A stretch of DNA of 64,000 bases from RGIG4097 sp045613765 (GCA_045613765.1 JAZLBO010000020.1:1-64000); one strand, 5' to 3'; counted from the stretch's first letter, positions 43,208 through 51,609 are shown. Notes: generated by a model from the letters alone, not told the origin. Numbers and translations: made by a program.

Positions 43208-45464
43208 ACCTTTTGATGATTTTGTGGCCTGTCTTGGTCAACAACCAATGGGCATCATCAAGAAGTTGATAGTCATACTTGATGACGTCCTTTCTTTCTT
43301 CTGCTTGAAGAAGGGTTTCGTCTTCTCTCTTGTCCCTTTCTGCAACCATTTTTCTAAACTCAACGAGTCCATCAAAGGTTGTAAGATTACCATGACGGCG
43401 CAACGTATAGTTTTTGCCGTTGGTATGCTTTTCAGTACCGTCTGCCATTGTGACAGTTTCTGTCAAGATTTGTTCCTTGCTTGCAGGCACTGTTCCCTTT
43501 GAAATCATATAGGAATTCCAACGATAGTGCTCGTGGATTGCCATATTCTTTCTTCTTGAATCTTTGAAGTCAAGGGTGTAGCCAATAATTGCCTTGCCGT
43601 CTGCAGTCACAGAGTATGCGCTCTTGTCGGGCATATCATTTTGGGCATAGATTTCAAGATATTCATCTTCTGTCAAAGCCTTGCCGTCTTCATCTACTTT
43701 GCAATAGTCAAGCCCCATCATATTAAGTTTACTGCGAAGGCTCAATGCACAATAGATGTTGGACTCTCTTTCGTTTTGGGTTTTTCTTTGATACCAATCA
43801 CGGTGTGCTTGCTTTTTGATTTCATCCACTCTTTCTTCAGTCAACTCTTTGCCGTCACTTGCCACTTCGTACTCAATGGCGTAAACAGCGTCACGAAGAC
43901 CTGCCATTTTGAATATATCGTCTGCAATTATGTTTTCAACGTCATAGACTTCATCTTCGCAAGCAATGATATAGTATCCTTCATTGTCCTTGATGCCTTG
44001 ACCGTGGTGGTTATCTCGTACTTTCACAAAGATGGTTGTGTTGTCCCCTTCCCACTCTTTGAGTTTGCCCAAAAGTTTCTTTGCCATATCCACGTTTTCA
44101 AGATCACTGCCAAATGCAATGATGACAAAGTTGGCGTCATCACTTGACTTTGTAAGCACTGCCTTAATTTGATTGTAGAACTTTTGGTCATTGACGTCTA
44201 AGTGATGGAAGTTTTCACCCGCAGGATAACTGGGCAAAGGCAAGTATTTTTTGTCCTTGTCATCACGCTTTTCTTCTTCCTTGGCGATATGTTCAAACTC
44301 GTTCTTATATCTAAAATAGTTGTGGTTGAGATTTTTGTCATTGACAGAGCAATCGCACTTGTCTATGGTGTGTTCATCAACAAAGCACTTGTCAAAAAGA
44401 TGATAGTTGACCTTCTTCAGTTCAACACCATCTGCACCTTGTGAGATAAATTGATTGTTGGCAACAGAGGTCAAGAAAAGTTGTTGATTTGTCCTGCCAA
44501 AGCCCAACATAACGACGTTGATGTCAACCCCATTTTTTACACAAGACGTGGTATAATCTATATGTTTTGCATCCATAAACATTGTGTATGGATATTTTGA
44601 TGCAAAATTGACTGCCATTTTTTGATATTTGTTGACGTAGGAAATGACACCTTTTCCGTCTTCAACAACTTCTTCATAGATGGCTTCAAATTTGGGGTCA
44701 CCAAACAAATAGACTGCAACGTTGTCAAATACTTCAACTTGCTTTTCGGGGGCAAGTTTTGAAAACTCGCTTGTAAATTGTCTTGCAATTTCAAGGTTTC
44801 TTTCATCATCTTTCGTGTTGATGATGACGGTGATTTTCTCTTGTCTTTTCACTTGACTGCCTGCAAGTTTTGTGATGTAGTTGTCTGTTGAATTTACTTT
44901 TGTGTATGCGATATTTTCAATGTAAAGTGAGAGTGCATCATCACTTGAAATATTGTCAACAATGACCTTTGCCCTTGCTTTTTCACTGGCATAAATCTTG
45001 TAGTTTTGCTCATTATTGCCAAAGATAACAAGTTTATTTTTGCTATATTTTACACGTTGATTTGTTATGAAATTCCAGAGATATTGACTGACAAGGGACA
45101 ACGCAAAAAGCACAACGTTGACACATACAAGTGCAAATGAAAAGTATATTGCAAAGTTGTACAAAGGATTTGCGCTTGCAAGTGCTTCCACTGCCCCAAC
45201 ATTGAACTTCAATACAACGGAATCCATAATCAATGGTATTGCATTGATGAAGCCGTCAAGGATTGATTGACCACTGTAAATCAAGCCAATCCAGAACAAC
45301 GGGAACACACAGATGTAGATGAGCACTATTCTGCCCTTTTTGTAGTCACGGAGATAGTTGACTTTGTCTTCACGATTCTTTTTGAGCAAGCCAAAGAACA
45401 CCGAAACCAAGCCGATAATCATTGCCGTAAGACAAAGTGATGTGATTATGTAATATGGTGTCAT
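43206..45464 (-). CDS. Membrane protein with Rossmann-like NAD-binding domains
   Basis: 752 aa from ATG 45464, which has GAGG upstream; a longer frame to 45512 lacks a site. It has about three or four N-terminal membrane helices (to residue ~135) and then a long cytoplasmic part. KLVIFGNNEQ (near 145), NVVMLGFGRTNQQL (near 316) and NFVIIAFGSDLENV (near 455) each look like the start of a nucleotide-binding Rossmann/TrkA-N fold. The C-terminal part has HEHYRWNSYMISKG (near 650), which recalls the RyR-like domain of bacterial TrkA-N/RyR proteins; that call is tentative. It might be a gated channel or a sensor. Its TAA stop is formed by the end of repeat copy B. No recognised family by eye. Confidence 0.7.
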   Translation of the reverse strand: MTPYYIITSLCLTAMIIGLVSVFFGLLKKNREDKVNYLRDYKKGRIVLIYICVFPLFWIGLIYSGQSILDGFINAIPLIMDSVVLKFNVGAVEALASANPLYNFAIYFSFALVCVNVVLFALSLVSQYLWNFITNQRVKYSKNKLVIFGNNEQNYKIYASEKARAKVIVDNISSDDALSLYIENIAYTKVNSTDNYITKLAGSQVKRQEKITVIINTKDDERNLEIARQFTSEFSKLAPEKQVEVFDNVAVYLFGDPKFEAIYEEVVEDGKGVISYVNKYQKMAVNFASKYPYTMFMDAKHIDYTTSCVKNGVDINVVMLGFGRTNQQLFLTSVANNQFISQGADGVELKKVNYHLFDKCFVDEHTIDKCDCSVNDKNLNHNYFRYKNEFEHIAKEEEKRDDKDKKYLPLPSYPAGENFHHLDVNDQKFYNQIKAVLTKSSDDANFVIIAFGSDLENVDMAKKLLGKLKEWEGDNTTIFVKVRDNHHGQGIKDNEGYYIIACEDEVYDVENIIADDIFKMAGLRDAVYAIEYEVASDGKELTEERVDEIKKQAHRDWYQRKTQNERESNIYCALSLRSKLNMMGLDYCKVDEDGKALTEDEYLEIYAQNDMPDKSAYSVTADGKAIIGYTLDFKDSRRKNMAIHEHYRWNSYMISKGTVPASKEQILTETVTMADGTEKHTNGKNYTLRRHGNLTTFDGLVEFRKMVAERDKREDETLLQAEERKDVIKYDYQLLDDAHWLLTKTGHKIIKR

Positions 45465-45513
45465 ATTTACCTCATGCCCTATGTTTTCGGGCAAAAATTC
45501 TTCAAAAAACACA

Positions 45514-45538
45514 TAAATCCACCATTACAGTGGATTTA
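45514..45538 (-). terminator. Hairpin after pyridoxal kinase-like gene
   Basis: Stem TAAATCCAC/GTGGATTTA, followed after four bases by TTTTTT on the minus strand; it lies just past the stop at 45557. Confidence 0.5.
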
Positions 45539-45556
45539 CGATTGATACTATTATAA

Positions 45557-46381
45557 TTATTGGATCATGAGCCAAGGCAAGCACTTTTCAATGAGAAGTC
45601 CATATCTCAAATCTGCCTTTTGCTTGAGTGACGTCTTGATGAGTTCGTGGCAGAAGTCAACTGCTTTTTGTGCAGAGTCTTCAAAAGAGCAACCACTCAT
45701 AAGTTTGCCAATAAATGCAGATGAAAGACAATCCCCTGCACCGTGGATATAGGTGTCAAAATGCTCGTTGTATTGGAAAGAAATTCTGCCGTTTTGCAAT
45801 GTTGCAGTGCCCTGCTTGTCGTCTGCAATTATGCCGCTGAGAAGAACCTTTTTGTATCCGTTGTGACGAAGGATGTTGAGTATCATCCTTGCATTTTCGG
45901 GTGTAGGATCAAGTTCCATATCAAGACCTGCAAGCATTTTGCCTTCTGTGAAGTTGGGCATAACAATGTCTGCAACTTGGCAAAGTTCTTGGATCTTTTT
46001 CCAGTACTTTTGATCAAATATGCGATAAAGTTGACCGTGTTCTGCACAAGCAGGGTCGATGGCAATAAGTGTGCCCTTCTCTTTCAATGCCTTTGCAATT
46101 TTGATTGTTGCTTCAACGGTTTCCATTGTGCCGATAAAGCCTGTGTACATACAATCAAACTTGATGTCAAGTTTTGTCCAATGTTCAAAACTGGGCATCA
46201 TATTTGAGTATAAATCGTTGAATGTGAAGCCTTCGATGCCTGCAGTTTGTGTTGACAAAAGTGCTGTGGGCAAACCAACAGGTTCTTGACCACAAGCAGA
46301 GATAATGGGGATTGCTGCCGTAAGCGAGCATCTGCCGATTGATGAGTAATCTTGGATTGTAAGGATGCGTGTATGCTTCAT
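45557..46381 (-). CDS. Pyridoxal/pyridoxamine kinase-like protein
   Basis: 274 aa of the ribokinase superfamily, PdxK/PdxY branch. It starts RILTIQDYSSIGRCSLTAAI, has VMPNFTEGKML (near 137) and the catalytic anion hole HGAGDCLSSAFIG (near 211). Such enzymes phosphorylate vitamin B6 vitamers; related members phosphorylate hydroxymethylpyrimidine. GAGGTG precedes the ATG. It has its own promoter and is read away from ffs. Confidence 0.88.
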   Translation of the reverse strand: MKHTRILTIQDYSSIGRCSLTAAIPIISACGQEPVGLPTALLSTQTAGIEGFTFNDLYSNMMPSFEHWTKLDIKFDCMYTGFIGTMETVEATIKIAKALKEKGTLIAIDPACAEHGQLYRIFDQKYWKKIQELCQVADIVMPNFTEGKMLAGLDMELDPTPENARMILNILRHNGYKKVLLSGIIADDKQGTATLQNGRISFQYNEHFDTYIHGAGDCLSSAFIGKLMSGCSFEDSAQKAVDFCHELIKTSLKQKADLRYGLLIEKCLPWLMIQ

Positions 46382-46412
46382 ATATACACCTCTTATATAG
46401 TATATTGTTATT

Positions 46413-46441
46413 ATTTTATCATAAATGTACGCTCAAATCAA
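46413..46441 (-). promoter_or_regulatory. Promoter of pyridoxal kinase-like gene
   Basis: On the minus strand, TTGATT (46436-46441), a 17-base spacer and TAAAAT (46413-46418). Confidence 0.65.
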
Positions 46442-46458
46442 TAGGCTTGAAAATTTTG

Positions 46459-46487
46459 TTGCAATTTTTTCAAAGTAGTGTTATAAT
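46459..46487 (+). promoter_or_regulatory. Promoter of ffs
   Basis: TTGCAA (46459-46464), a 17-base spacer and TATAAT (46482-46487), 5 to 7 bases before the start of the SRP RNA. Confidence 0.85.
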
Positions 46488-46492
46488 TCTCT

Positions 46493-46762
46493 CGCTGTGC
46501 TAGATGGGGAGTTGGCGGTGCCCTGTAAACTGCAATCCGCCATAGCAGTATTGAACACCGATCGAGGCCTTCCATATGGTTGGTCGCACCAAACAAGGAA
46601 TGTTGATATCAAGGTCCGATGCAACACCGTGTCGTGAACCGTGTCAGGGCCTGACCGCAGCAGCACTAAGCGAATTTCGGCGTGTGCCATCGGGAAGCTT
46701 TGAAGGAGTCACCTATTTGGTTTCCACTTCGGTGTGGATTGTCGGAATCGGCGCACAGTATT
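46493..46762 (+). ncRNA. ffs: Signal recognition particle RNA, large (Bacillus) type
   Basis: The 5' Alu part GTGCTAGATGGGGAGTTGGC and GGTGCCCTGTAAACTGCAAT match the scRNA of B. subtilis. The Ffh-binding helix 8 is at about 46635-46670 with the conserved TGAACCGTGTCAGG on one side and AGCAGCACTAAG on the other. The end GCGCACAG pairs with the start CTGTGC, giving about 270 bases. The tip of helix 8 reads GCC-TGAC-CGC instead of the common GGAA tetraloop, i.e. a URRC-type loop. It works with Ffh (22666) and FtsY (24438). RNase III (rnc) usually trims such RNAs. Confidence 0.95.
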
Positions 46763-46773
46763 TTGCAAGAAAC

Positions 46774-46802
46774 AAGGAGTCTATTGACTCCTTTTTCTTT
46801 TT
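46774..46802 (+). terminator. Terminator of ffs
   Basis: Stem AAGGAGTC/GACTCCTT with loop TATT and a long T-rich tail. Confidence 0.92.
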
Positions 46803-46873
46803 TGTGTTTAAAAATGGAGTGAGTGCGAACATATCAATTTAGGATTCCCCCTTTCCTCATGTGTTTCCCCCCA

Positions 46874-47085
46874 TTGGCTTCGCCAAGCCCTACGGGCAGG
46901 GGCAACTCGACGCGATTGACTTCGTAGCAATCGCTATTCCGTCACTTTGTTCCTTACGGCACGCGCACATTAAGTGCCGTTCTCTCATTATGTCACTTGC
47001 CACTTGGGTGGGGAAAATATGATCCCCAAGTGGCTGGCGTACTTTCGTCTGGTGCTTGGCACTCGCTTTCTCGCCACCCTGTGGC
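46874..47085. repeat. G+C-rich cluster of hairpins
   Basis: The stretch between ffs and the EF-G-like gene is clearly richer in G and C than its surroundings and is packed with inverted repeats: TTGGC/GCCAA (46874-46886), GCCC/GGGC (46887-46897), GCGATTG/CAATCGC (46912-46934), ACGGCAC/GTGCCGT (46956-46980), GCCACTTGGG/CCCAAGTGGC (46999-47034) and GCCAC/GTGGC (47073-47085). An open frame across it has no homology I recognise. It could be a structured RNA or a decayed mobile hairpin element. Confidence 0.65.
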
Positions 47086-47150
47086 TCGCGTTCCGTCCTT
47101 AAACGAGTGAGTGCTTGTATAAGTACCCCACGAACTTGCCGTAGTGCACA

Positions 47151-47178
47151 AAAAACTGCGCTAAATAGCGCAGTTTTT
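47151..47178. repeat. 28-base palindrome matching the ends of the 125-bp repeat
   Basis: The palindrome has arms AAAAACTGCGCTA and TAGCGCAGTTTTT with AA between. Its right 18 bases are identical to the right end of repeat copy B, so it may be a collapsed copy. It could act as a second terminator after the EF-G-like gene. Just upstream, ACGAACTTGCCGTAG (47129-47143) recalls the loop of copy A. Confidence 0.75.
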
Positions 47179-47179
47179 G

Positions 47180-47210
47180 AAAAAGGGTGCTCGTCTTGAG
47201 CACCCTTTTT
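47180..47210 (-). terminator. Terminator of EF-G-like gene
   Basis: Perfect 13-bp stem AAAAAGGGTGCTC/GAGCACCCTTTTT with a 5-base loop, 16 bases past the stop. Confidence 0.9.
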
Positions 47211-47226
47211 GTTTGTATTGAGGTAA

Positions 47227-49290
47227 TTATTTCTTTGCTGCTTCTTCTTTACGTTTCTTTGCGTCTTCAATGATCTTTGCATTGGCTGAGCCGGGAACTT
47301 CTTCATATCTTGTGAGTTCCATTGTGAACTTGCCTCTGCCTTGTGTCATTGAACGAAGGTCTGTTGCATAGCGGAACATTTCTGCTTGAGGAACTTCTGC
47401 TGTGATGACTTGCTTTGAGCCTTCTGCATCTGTAAAGAGAATTCTACCACGACGCTTGTTCATATCGCCAAGGATGTCGCCAAGATAGTCGCTGGGGACT
47501 GTGATCTTTGCTGTCATGATGGGTTCAAGGAAGCAAGGTGATGCCTTTGCGCATGCTTCGTCATAAGAGAGTTTTGCTGCGATAACAAATGCGATTTCCT
47601 TACTATCAACGGGGTGATATTTTCCATCATAAAGTGTTGCTTTGAGGTTGACCATAGGATATCCTGCAAGGACGCCTTCTTTGATTGCTTCACGAAGACC
47701 CTTTTCAACTGCGGGGATAAATTGTCTGGGAACTGCGCCACCGACAACTGCGTCAACAAATTCAAATTCGCCATCTGCTGCACCGGGTTCAAACTTGATC
47801 CAAACATCACCAAATTGACCTGCACCACCTGATTGTTTCTTGTGCTTGCCTTCTGCTGATGCTTCTTTACGGATTGTTTCTTTGTATGCAACTCTGGGTT
47901 CTTGCCAGCTGATGTCAATGCCGAGTTTGTTCTTTACGCGTTTGCACATAATGTCAAGTTGTGCTTCGCCAAGACCACTGATGAGGACGTCGCCTGTGAC
48001 AACGTTCTTTTCAACTTTGAATGTTGCATCTTCGTCTTGCATCTTGATAAGACCTTGGATTGCCTTTTCTTCGTCTTTGTTTGCGCTGACTGCGTATGAA
48101 ATGACGGGTTGAGGGAATTCGATCTTGCTGTATTGAAGTTTGTAGTCAGGTGCTGAGAGTGTATCGTTTGTGTTTGTGTAAACGAGTTTTGCAAGTGCGC
48201 CGATATCGCCTGCGTTGAGTGAATCAACTGCTTCTTGCTTTTTGCCCTTAAGGATGTAGAGTGCGCCTGCTTTTTCTGCTTTTTCTGCAGTGTTGTTGAA
48301 CATTGCATCGCCACTTGAGAGTTTGCCACTCAAAACCTTGAAGATGAGAAGTTTGCCAACATAGGGGTCAACGATTGACTTGAAGACTTGTGCGCTGAAA
48401 GGTGCATTTGCATCACATGCGATTTCTTCTTCCTTGCCTGCCACTGTTGCTTTTGCTTTGTTTGCTGTTGCAGGGCTGGGGAGATAGTCAACGATAATGT
48501 CAAGAAGACTGCTGATGCCTGTTGATGTTGTTGCATTGCCTGCCATAAGAGGAATAAGTGATTCTGTTGCGATTGCTGTGAGAATACCCTTCTTGATTTC
48601 TTCTGCAGTAAATTCTTCCCCTTCAAAGAACTTCATCATGAGTTCTTCGTCGGTTTCTGCAACCATTTCCATGAGTTGATCTTTGTATGCGCTTGCCTTT
48701 GATGCGACGTCTGCAGGTGCATCAATTGCTTTGCCGTTGAGATCCTTTGCTGAACCTGAAAGGACGTCAACTGAACCGACCATCTTGCCACCTTCGATAA
48801 TAGGAAGTTCGATAGGAAGGACTTTGCCGTATTTTGATGTGATTGCATCAACTGTACCGTAGAAGTCACTGTTTTCTTTGTTGATTGCGTTGACAAAGAT
48901 GAGTGCGGGCACTGCCTTTTCTGCACACATATCAAGTGCTTTTTCTGTGCCGACTGTGAGTGAGCCACTTGCTGATGTGACGACTACTGCACTGTCTGCT
49001 GCGTGGAGTGCTGATGCCATTTCGCCTTCAAAGTCGAAGAATCCGGGAACGTCAAGGACGTTGATCTTTGTGTCACGATGAATTGCGTATGCAACACCCA
49101 TGCTGATGGATATCTTGCGCTTGATTTCTTCATCATCAAAGTCCATTGTTGAGTTGCCATCGTCAACTTTGCCGAGACGGTCTACTGTCTTGGTTGCAAA
49201 CAAGAGTGCTTCTGCAAGAGAAGTCTTGCCTTCACCAGAGTGACCGATGAGAGCGATATTACGAATAAATTCTGTTGTGTAAGATTTCAT
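47227..49290 (-). CDS. Elongation factor G-like protein with altered GTPase motifs
   Basis: 687 aa, EF-G length and domain order, but a paralogue of the FusA2 type. G1 is GHSGEGKT (16-23), intact. G3 reads DVPGFFDF (80-87), where normal EF-G has DTPGHVDF, so the catalytic His is Phe. G4 reads NAINKEN (134-140) against NKMDREN, losing the Lys and Asp that select guanine. The C-terminal domains are well kept (YPMVNLKATLYDGKYHPVDS in two pieces, SDYLGDILGDMNKRRGRI). It may be a slow or inactive GTPase with a regulatory role on ribosomes. GAGG precedes the ATG. It is a single gene with its own promoter and terminator. Confidence 0.9.
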   Translation of the reverse strand: MKSYTTEFIRNIALIGHSGEGKTSLAEALLFATKTVDRLGKVDDGNSTMDFDDEEIKRKISISMGVAYAIHRDTKINVLDVPGFFDFEGEMASALHAADSAVVVTSASGSLTVGTEKALDMCAEKAVPALIFVNAINKENSDFYGTVDAITSKYGKVLPIELPIIEGGKMVGSVDVLSGSAKDLNGKAIDAPADVASKASAYKDQLMEMVAETDEELMMKFFEGEEFTAEEIKKGILTAIATESLIPLMAGNATTSTGISSLLDIIVDYLPSPATANKAKATVAGKEEEIACDANAPFSAQVFKSIVDPYVGKLLIFKVLSGKLSSGDAMFNNTAEKAEKAGALYILKGKKQEAVDSLNAGDIGALAKLVYTNTNDTLSAPDYKLQYSKIEFPQPVISYAVSANKDEEKAIQGLIKMQDEDATFKVEKNVVTGDVLISGLGEAQLDIMCKRVKNKLGIDISWQEPRVAYKETIRKEASAEGKHKKQSGGAGQFGDVWIKFEPGAADGEFEFVDAVVGGAVPRQFIPAVEKGLREAIKEGVLAGYPMVNLKATLYDGKYHPVDSKEIAFVIAAKLSYDEACAKASPCFLEPIMTAKITVPSDYLGDILGDMNKRRGRILFTDAEGSKQVITAEVPQAEMFRYATDLRSMTQGRGKFTMELTRYEEVPGSANAKIIEDAKKRKEEAAKK

Positions 49291-49324
49291 TATTTTACCT
49301 CAATAAATAATTTAATACTGGGAT

Positions 49325-49354
49325 ATAATACACTATTTGGGGGTGAGTTGACAA
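49325..49354 (-). promoter_or_regulatory. Probable promoter of EF-G-like gene
   Basis: On the minus strand, TTGTCA (49349-49354), an 18-base spacer and TATTAT (49325-49330). Confidence 0.5.
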
Positions 49355-49426
49355 GCAAAAAAAACTACTACACGCCACTTTTTTTAATTTTTTGATACTT
49401 TTTTCGGTTTTTGCATATTGTGAAGT

Positions 49427-50158
49427 ATGAGTATCATAGGGATTTATGACAGTGGAATCGGTGGACTTACCACTCTTTGCGCTTTGAAAAAAGTCTTTCC
49501 GAGGTGCGATTTTTATTATCTTGCAGACAACAAAAACGTGCCTTTGGGTACAAAAAGCCGTGAAGAAATCGTCAGTGCAGTTGAGCATGGTCTTGAACTT
49601 TTGAAAAGAAAAAGCCATCTTCAAGTGGTGGCATGCAACACGGCGTCAACCGTCGTAAATCCCGATGCCTATCTTCTTTGCCCTAATCTTGAAAACTTGC
49701 CCTGTGACAAAACTTTACTTTTGTGCACACCTGCAACGTCATCTGCACTTGGACTGAAAGAAAAGGGCTATACCATTGCAGACACAAAGTGTCTTGCATC
49801 TCAAGTTGAAGAAATTGCTCAATGCAAATTCCTTGAAAACCAAGATTTGACCTTTGAAAGCCTTGAAAGTACTCTTGAAAATATTGTCCAAAAGGCACTT
49901 GAAGAAAACCCGAAAATAGACAGAATTTATCTTGGTTGCTCACACTATTTATACTTCAAAAGCACCCTTGAAAAAGTTTGTCACGGGTTGAAAATCCTTG
50001 ACGGCAACAAGAGTCTAATAAGCGAGATGTTGACCCTTGAAAATATCAATTACGGCAGCAGAAAAATGCAATTTGATTTCACACTGTCGCCCTGCCGAGA
50101 AAAGTACGATTGGACACTTGAAAAGTTGATGAAAAATCCAAAGTTTTACGGCATCTAA
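49427..50158 (+). CDS. murI: Glutamate racemase (divergent)
   Basis: 243 aa. Motifs: IGIYDSGIGGL (near 4-14), the first catalytic Cys in VACNTAST (near 68-75), and the second in LGCSHYLYF (near 169-177; most MurI have LGCTHYPLL). It turns L-glutamate into D-glutamate for peptidoglycan. No ribosome site precedes the ATG; a possible TTGATA-18-TATTGT promoter (49392-49421) ends 5 bases before it, so the mRNA may be leaderless. It converges on gpr with a 4-base gap. Confidence 0.88.
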   Translation: MSIIGIYDSGIGGLTTLCALKKVFPRCDFYYLADNKNVPLGTKSREEIVSAVEHGLELLKRKSHLQVVACNTASTVVNPDAYLLCPNLENLPCDKTLLLCTPATSSALGLKEKGYTIADTKCLASQVEEIAQCKFLENQDLTFESLESTLENIVQKALEENPKIDRIYLGCSHYLYFKSTLEKVCHGLKILDGNKSLISEMLTLENINYGSRKMQFDFTLSPCREKYDWTLEKLMKNPKFYGI

Positions 50159-50162
50159 TCGG

Positions 50163-51023
50163 TCAAATTGAATATGCGATATTGACGGCTTGTGCGATTA
50201 TATTCGAAGTGTTTTCAAGGTATAATTTCACTTCTTTTGGTGCAACCACAAGCCGTGACAACTTTTTGTCACAAAGGGTGCTGTGAAAAGCAAATTCATC
50301 AATGTTGAAGGTTGGATTTGTTTCCTTATAACTTTTGACAAAATCTTTGATGACGCCTTGCATTGTCAAGACAAGTGGCACACCGATTGAGATTGTTGGC
50401 ACACCGTATATTTCCTTGTTCATTGGTGGCTTGTCACTGCCCACACCACTGCCGGGGGTTATGCCTGCCGTTGACATTTGAAATGACGTGCCGAGGCGTG
50501 ATACACTTGTTGTGGCAAGGGTGTCAAATATCAAGATGGCAGACGGTTGAATTTTGTCCCGTAATGCAGACAGTATTTCATTAGATTTGATGCCACTGAC
50601 ACCCTCTACACCCAAAGGGTGAGTGCAAAGATTGTATCTATGTTCATTTAGGCTGTTGCCACGGGTTGCATTTATCTTTTCAACCACTTTTACACCAAGA
50701 GCGTCTGCAAGGACTTGTCCATTGCCAAGCCCAACAGCGAGTATCGTGCTTCCCACCGGCAGTATGCCAACTACTTGCCGTATTGTGCTTGCAATTATCT
50801 TTGACAAATAGTCCTGATAGCCTTCGTCACGGACTGAACTTGTATCATAGGTCACATAGATGCCTTTTGGCTTTCCAATCTTACTGGCAAGGTCGTTGTT
50901 TTTGACGTTGACAACAGATTGAGAAATTCCGTAGAATAGTTTTTTGACGGTGGCAAGATCGTTTAGCCCCCTATTTTCAAGGTTGTCAAGTGCCATATCA
51001 CTGTAAAAAATGTCGTTTTGCAT
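50163..51023 (-). CDS. gpr: Germination protease GPR
   Basis: 286 aa, shorter than the ~370 of Bacillus. Recognised by SDMALD near the start (compare TDLA of Bacillus), VGLGNGQVLADALGVKVV (Asp near 107), GIKSNEI, FDTLATTSVSRLG (Asp near 167) and TAGITPGSGVGS. GPR is an unusual aspartic protease that degrades the small acid-soluble DNA-binding proteins when a spore germinates. Its neighbour rpsT is also its neighbour in B. subtilis. No clear ribosome site or housekeeping promoter is seen, as expected if a forespore sigma factor reads it. Confidence 0.92.
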   Translation of the reverse strand: MQNDIFYSDMALDNLENRGLNDLATVKKLFYGISQSVVNVKNNDLASKIGKPKGIYVTYDTSSVRDEGYQDYLSKIIASTIRQVVGILPVGSTILAVGLGNGQVLADALGVKVVEKINATRGNSLNEHRYNLCTHPLGVEGVSGIKSNEILSALRDKIQPSAILIFDTLATTSVSRLGTSFQMSTAGITPGSGVGSDKPPMNKEIYGVPTISIGVPLVLTMQGVIKDFVKSYKETNPTFNIDEFAFHSTLCDKKLSRLVVAPKEVKLYLENTSNIIAQAVNIAYSI

Positions 51024-51063
51024 AAAATTATTGTGTGCATTATCAAAAAATAGATTAAAACAC

Positions 51064-51092
51064 TTGCAACTTTTTTCTAAATATGCTAATAT
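51064..51092 (+). promoter_or_regulatory. Promoter of rpsT
   Basis: TTGCAA (51064-51069), a 17-base spacer and TAATAT (51087-51092), 43 bases before the ATG. Confidence 0.75.
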
Positions 51093-51135
51093 TTCAAAGA
51101 TTTCTAATTAAGTATTCAAATATGAGGAGATAAAT

Positions 51136-51405
51136 ATGCCTAATATTAAGTCAGCAAAAAAGAGAGTCAAGGTTTCAGCAAGACAAAACAAAGAAAACAC
51201 AATGAAAAAGTCACGCGTTAAGAACGCAGTCAAGAAGTACAATGATGCAATCGCAGCTAACGATGTCGCACTCGCAACAGAACTTCTTCCCGGAACCATG
51301 GCAGTCATCGACGCAGCAACTTCTGATGGTGTTTACCACAAGAACACAGCAGCAAGAAAGAAAGCAACTCTCTGCCGTTCATTGGACAAAATTAAGAACA
51401 ACTAA
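51136..51405 (+). CDS. rpsT: Ribosomal protein S20
   Basis: 89 aa, starting MPNIKSAKKRVKVSARQNKEN, the usual S20 start, with a helical basic body. GAGGAGAT precedes the ATG. It is a single gene between its own promoter and terminator. Confidence 0.98.
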   Translation: MPNIKSAKKRVKVSARQNKENTMKKSRVKNAVKKYNDAIAANDVALATELLPGTMAVIDAATSDGVYHKNTAARKKATLCRSLDKIKNN

Positions 51406-51427
51406 TTGACACTTACGACACTCAATG

Positions 51428-51457
51428 AAAGGGTTGTCAGTTGACAGCCCTTTTTTT
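51428..51457 (+). terminator. Terminator of rpsT
   Basis: Stem AAAGGGTTGTCA/TGACAGCCCTTT followed by T residues. Confidence 0.9.
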
Positions 51458-51510
51458 CGTATAATAAATACATTACACTACTATCATATTTGAATATCAA
51501 CACAAAAATA

Positions 51511-51537
51511 AAAGCAGACCACTACGTCTGCTTTTTT
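51511..51537. terminator. Bidirectional terminator, end of surface-protease operon
   Basis: Stem AAAGCAGAC/GTCTGCTTT with a 6-base loop; TTTTATTTTT follows on the minus strand and a T-run on the plus strand. Confidence 0.85.
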
Positions 51538-51609
51538 GTTTGCTTTTTTATATTTTAATTGTTGCTTGTTGCAATTTAATGGGACGTCAAAGCTGCATTT
51601 TCAAATGTG

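Noticed and set aside
46890..47306. 138-codon open frame on the minus strand between the EF-G-like gene and ffs
   Set aside because: It overlaps the end of the EF-G-like gene, crosses two terminators and the hairpin cluster, has no ribosome site and no recognisable protein character.
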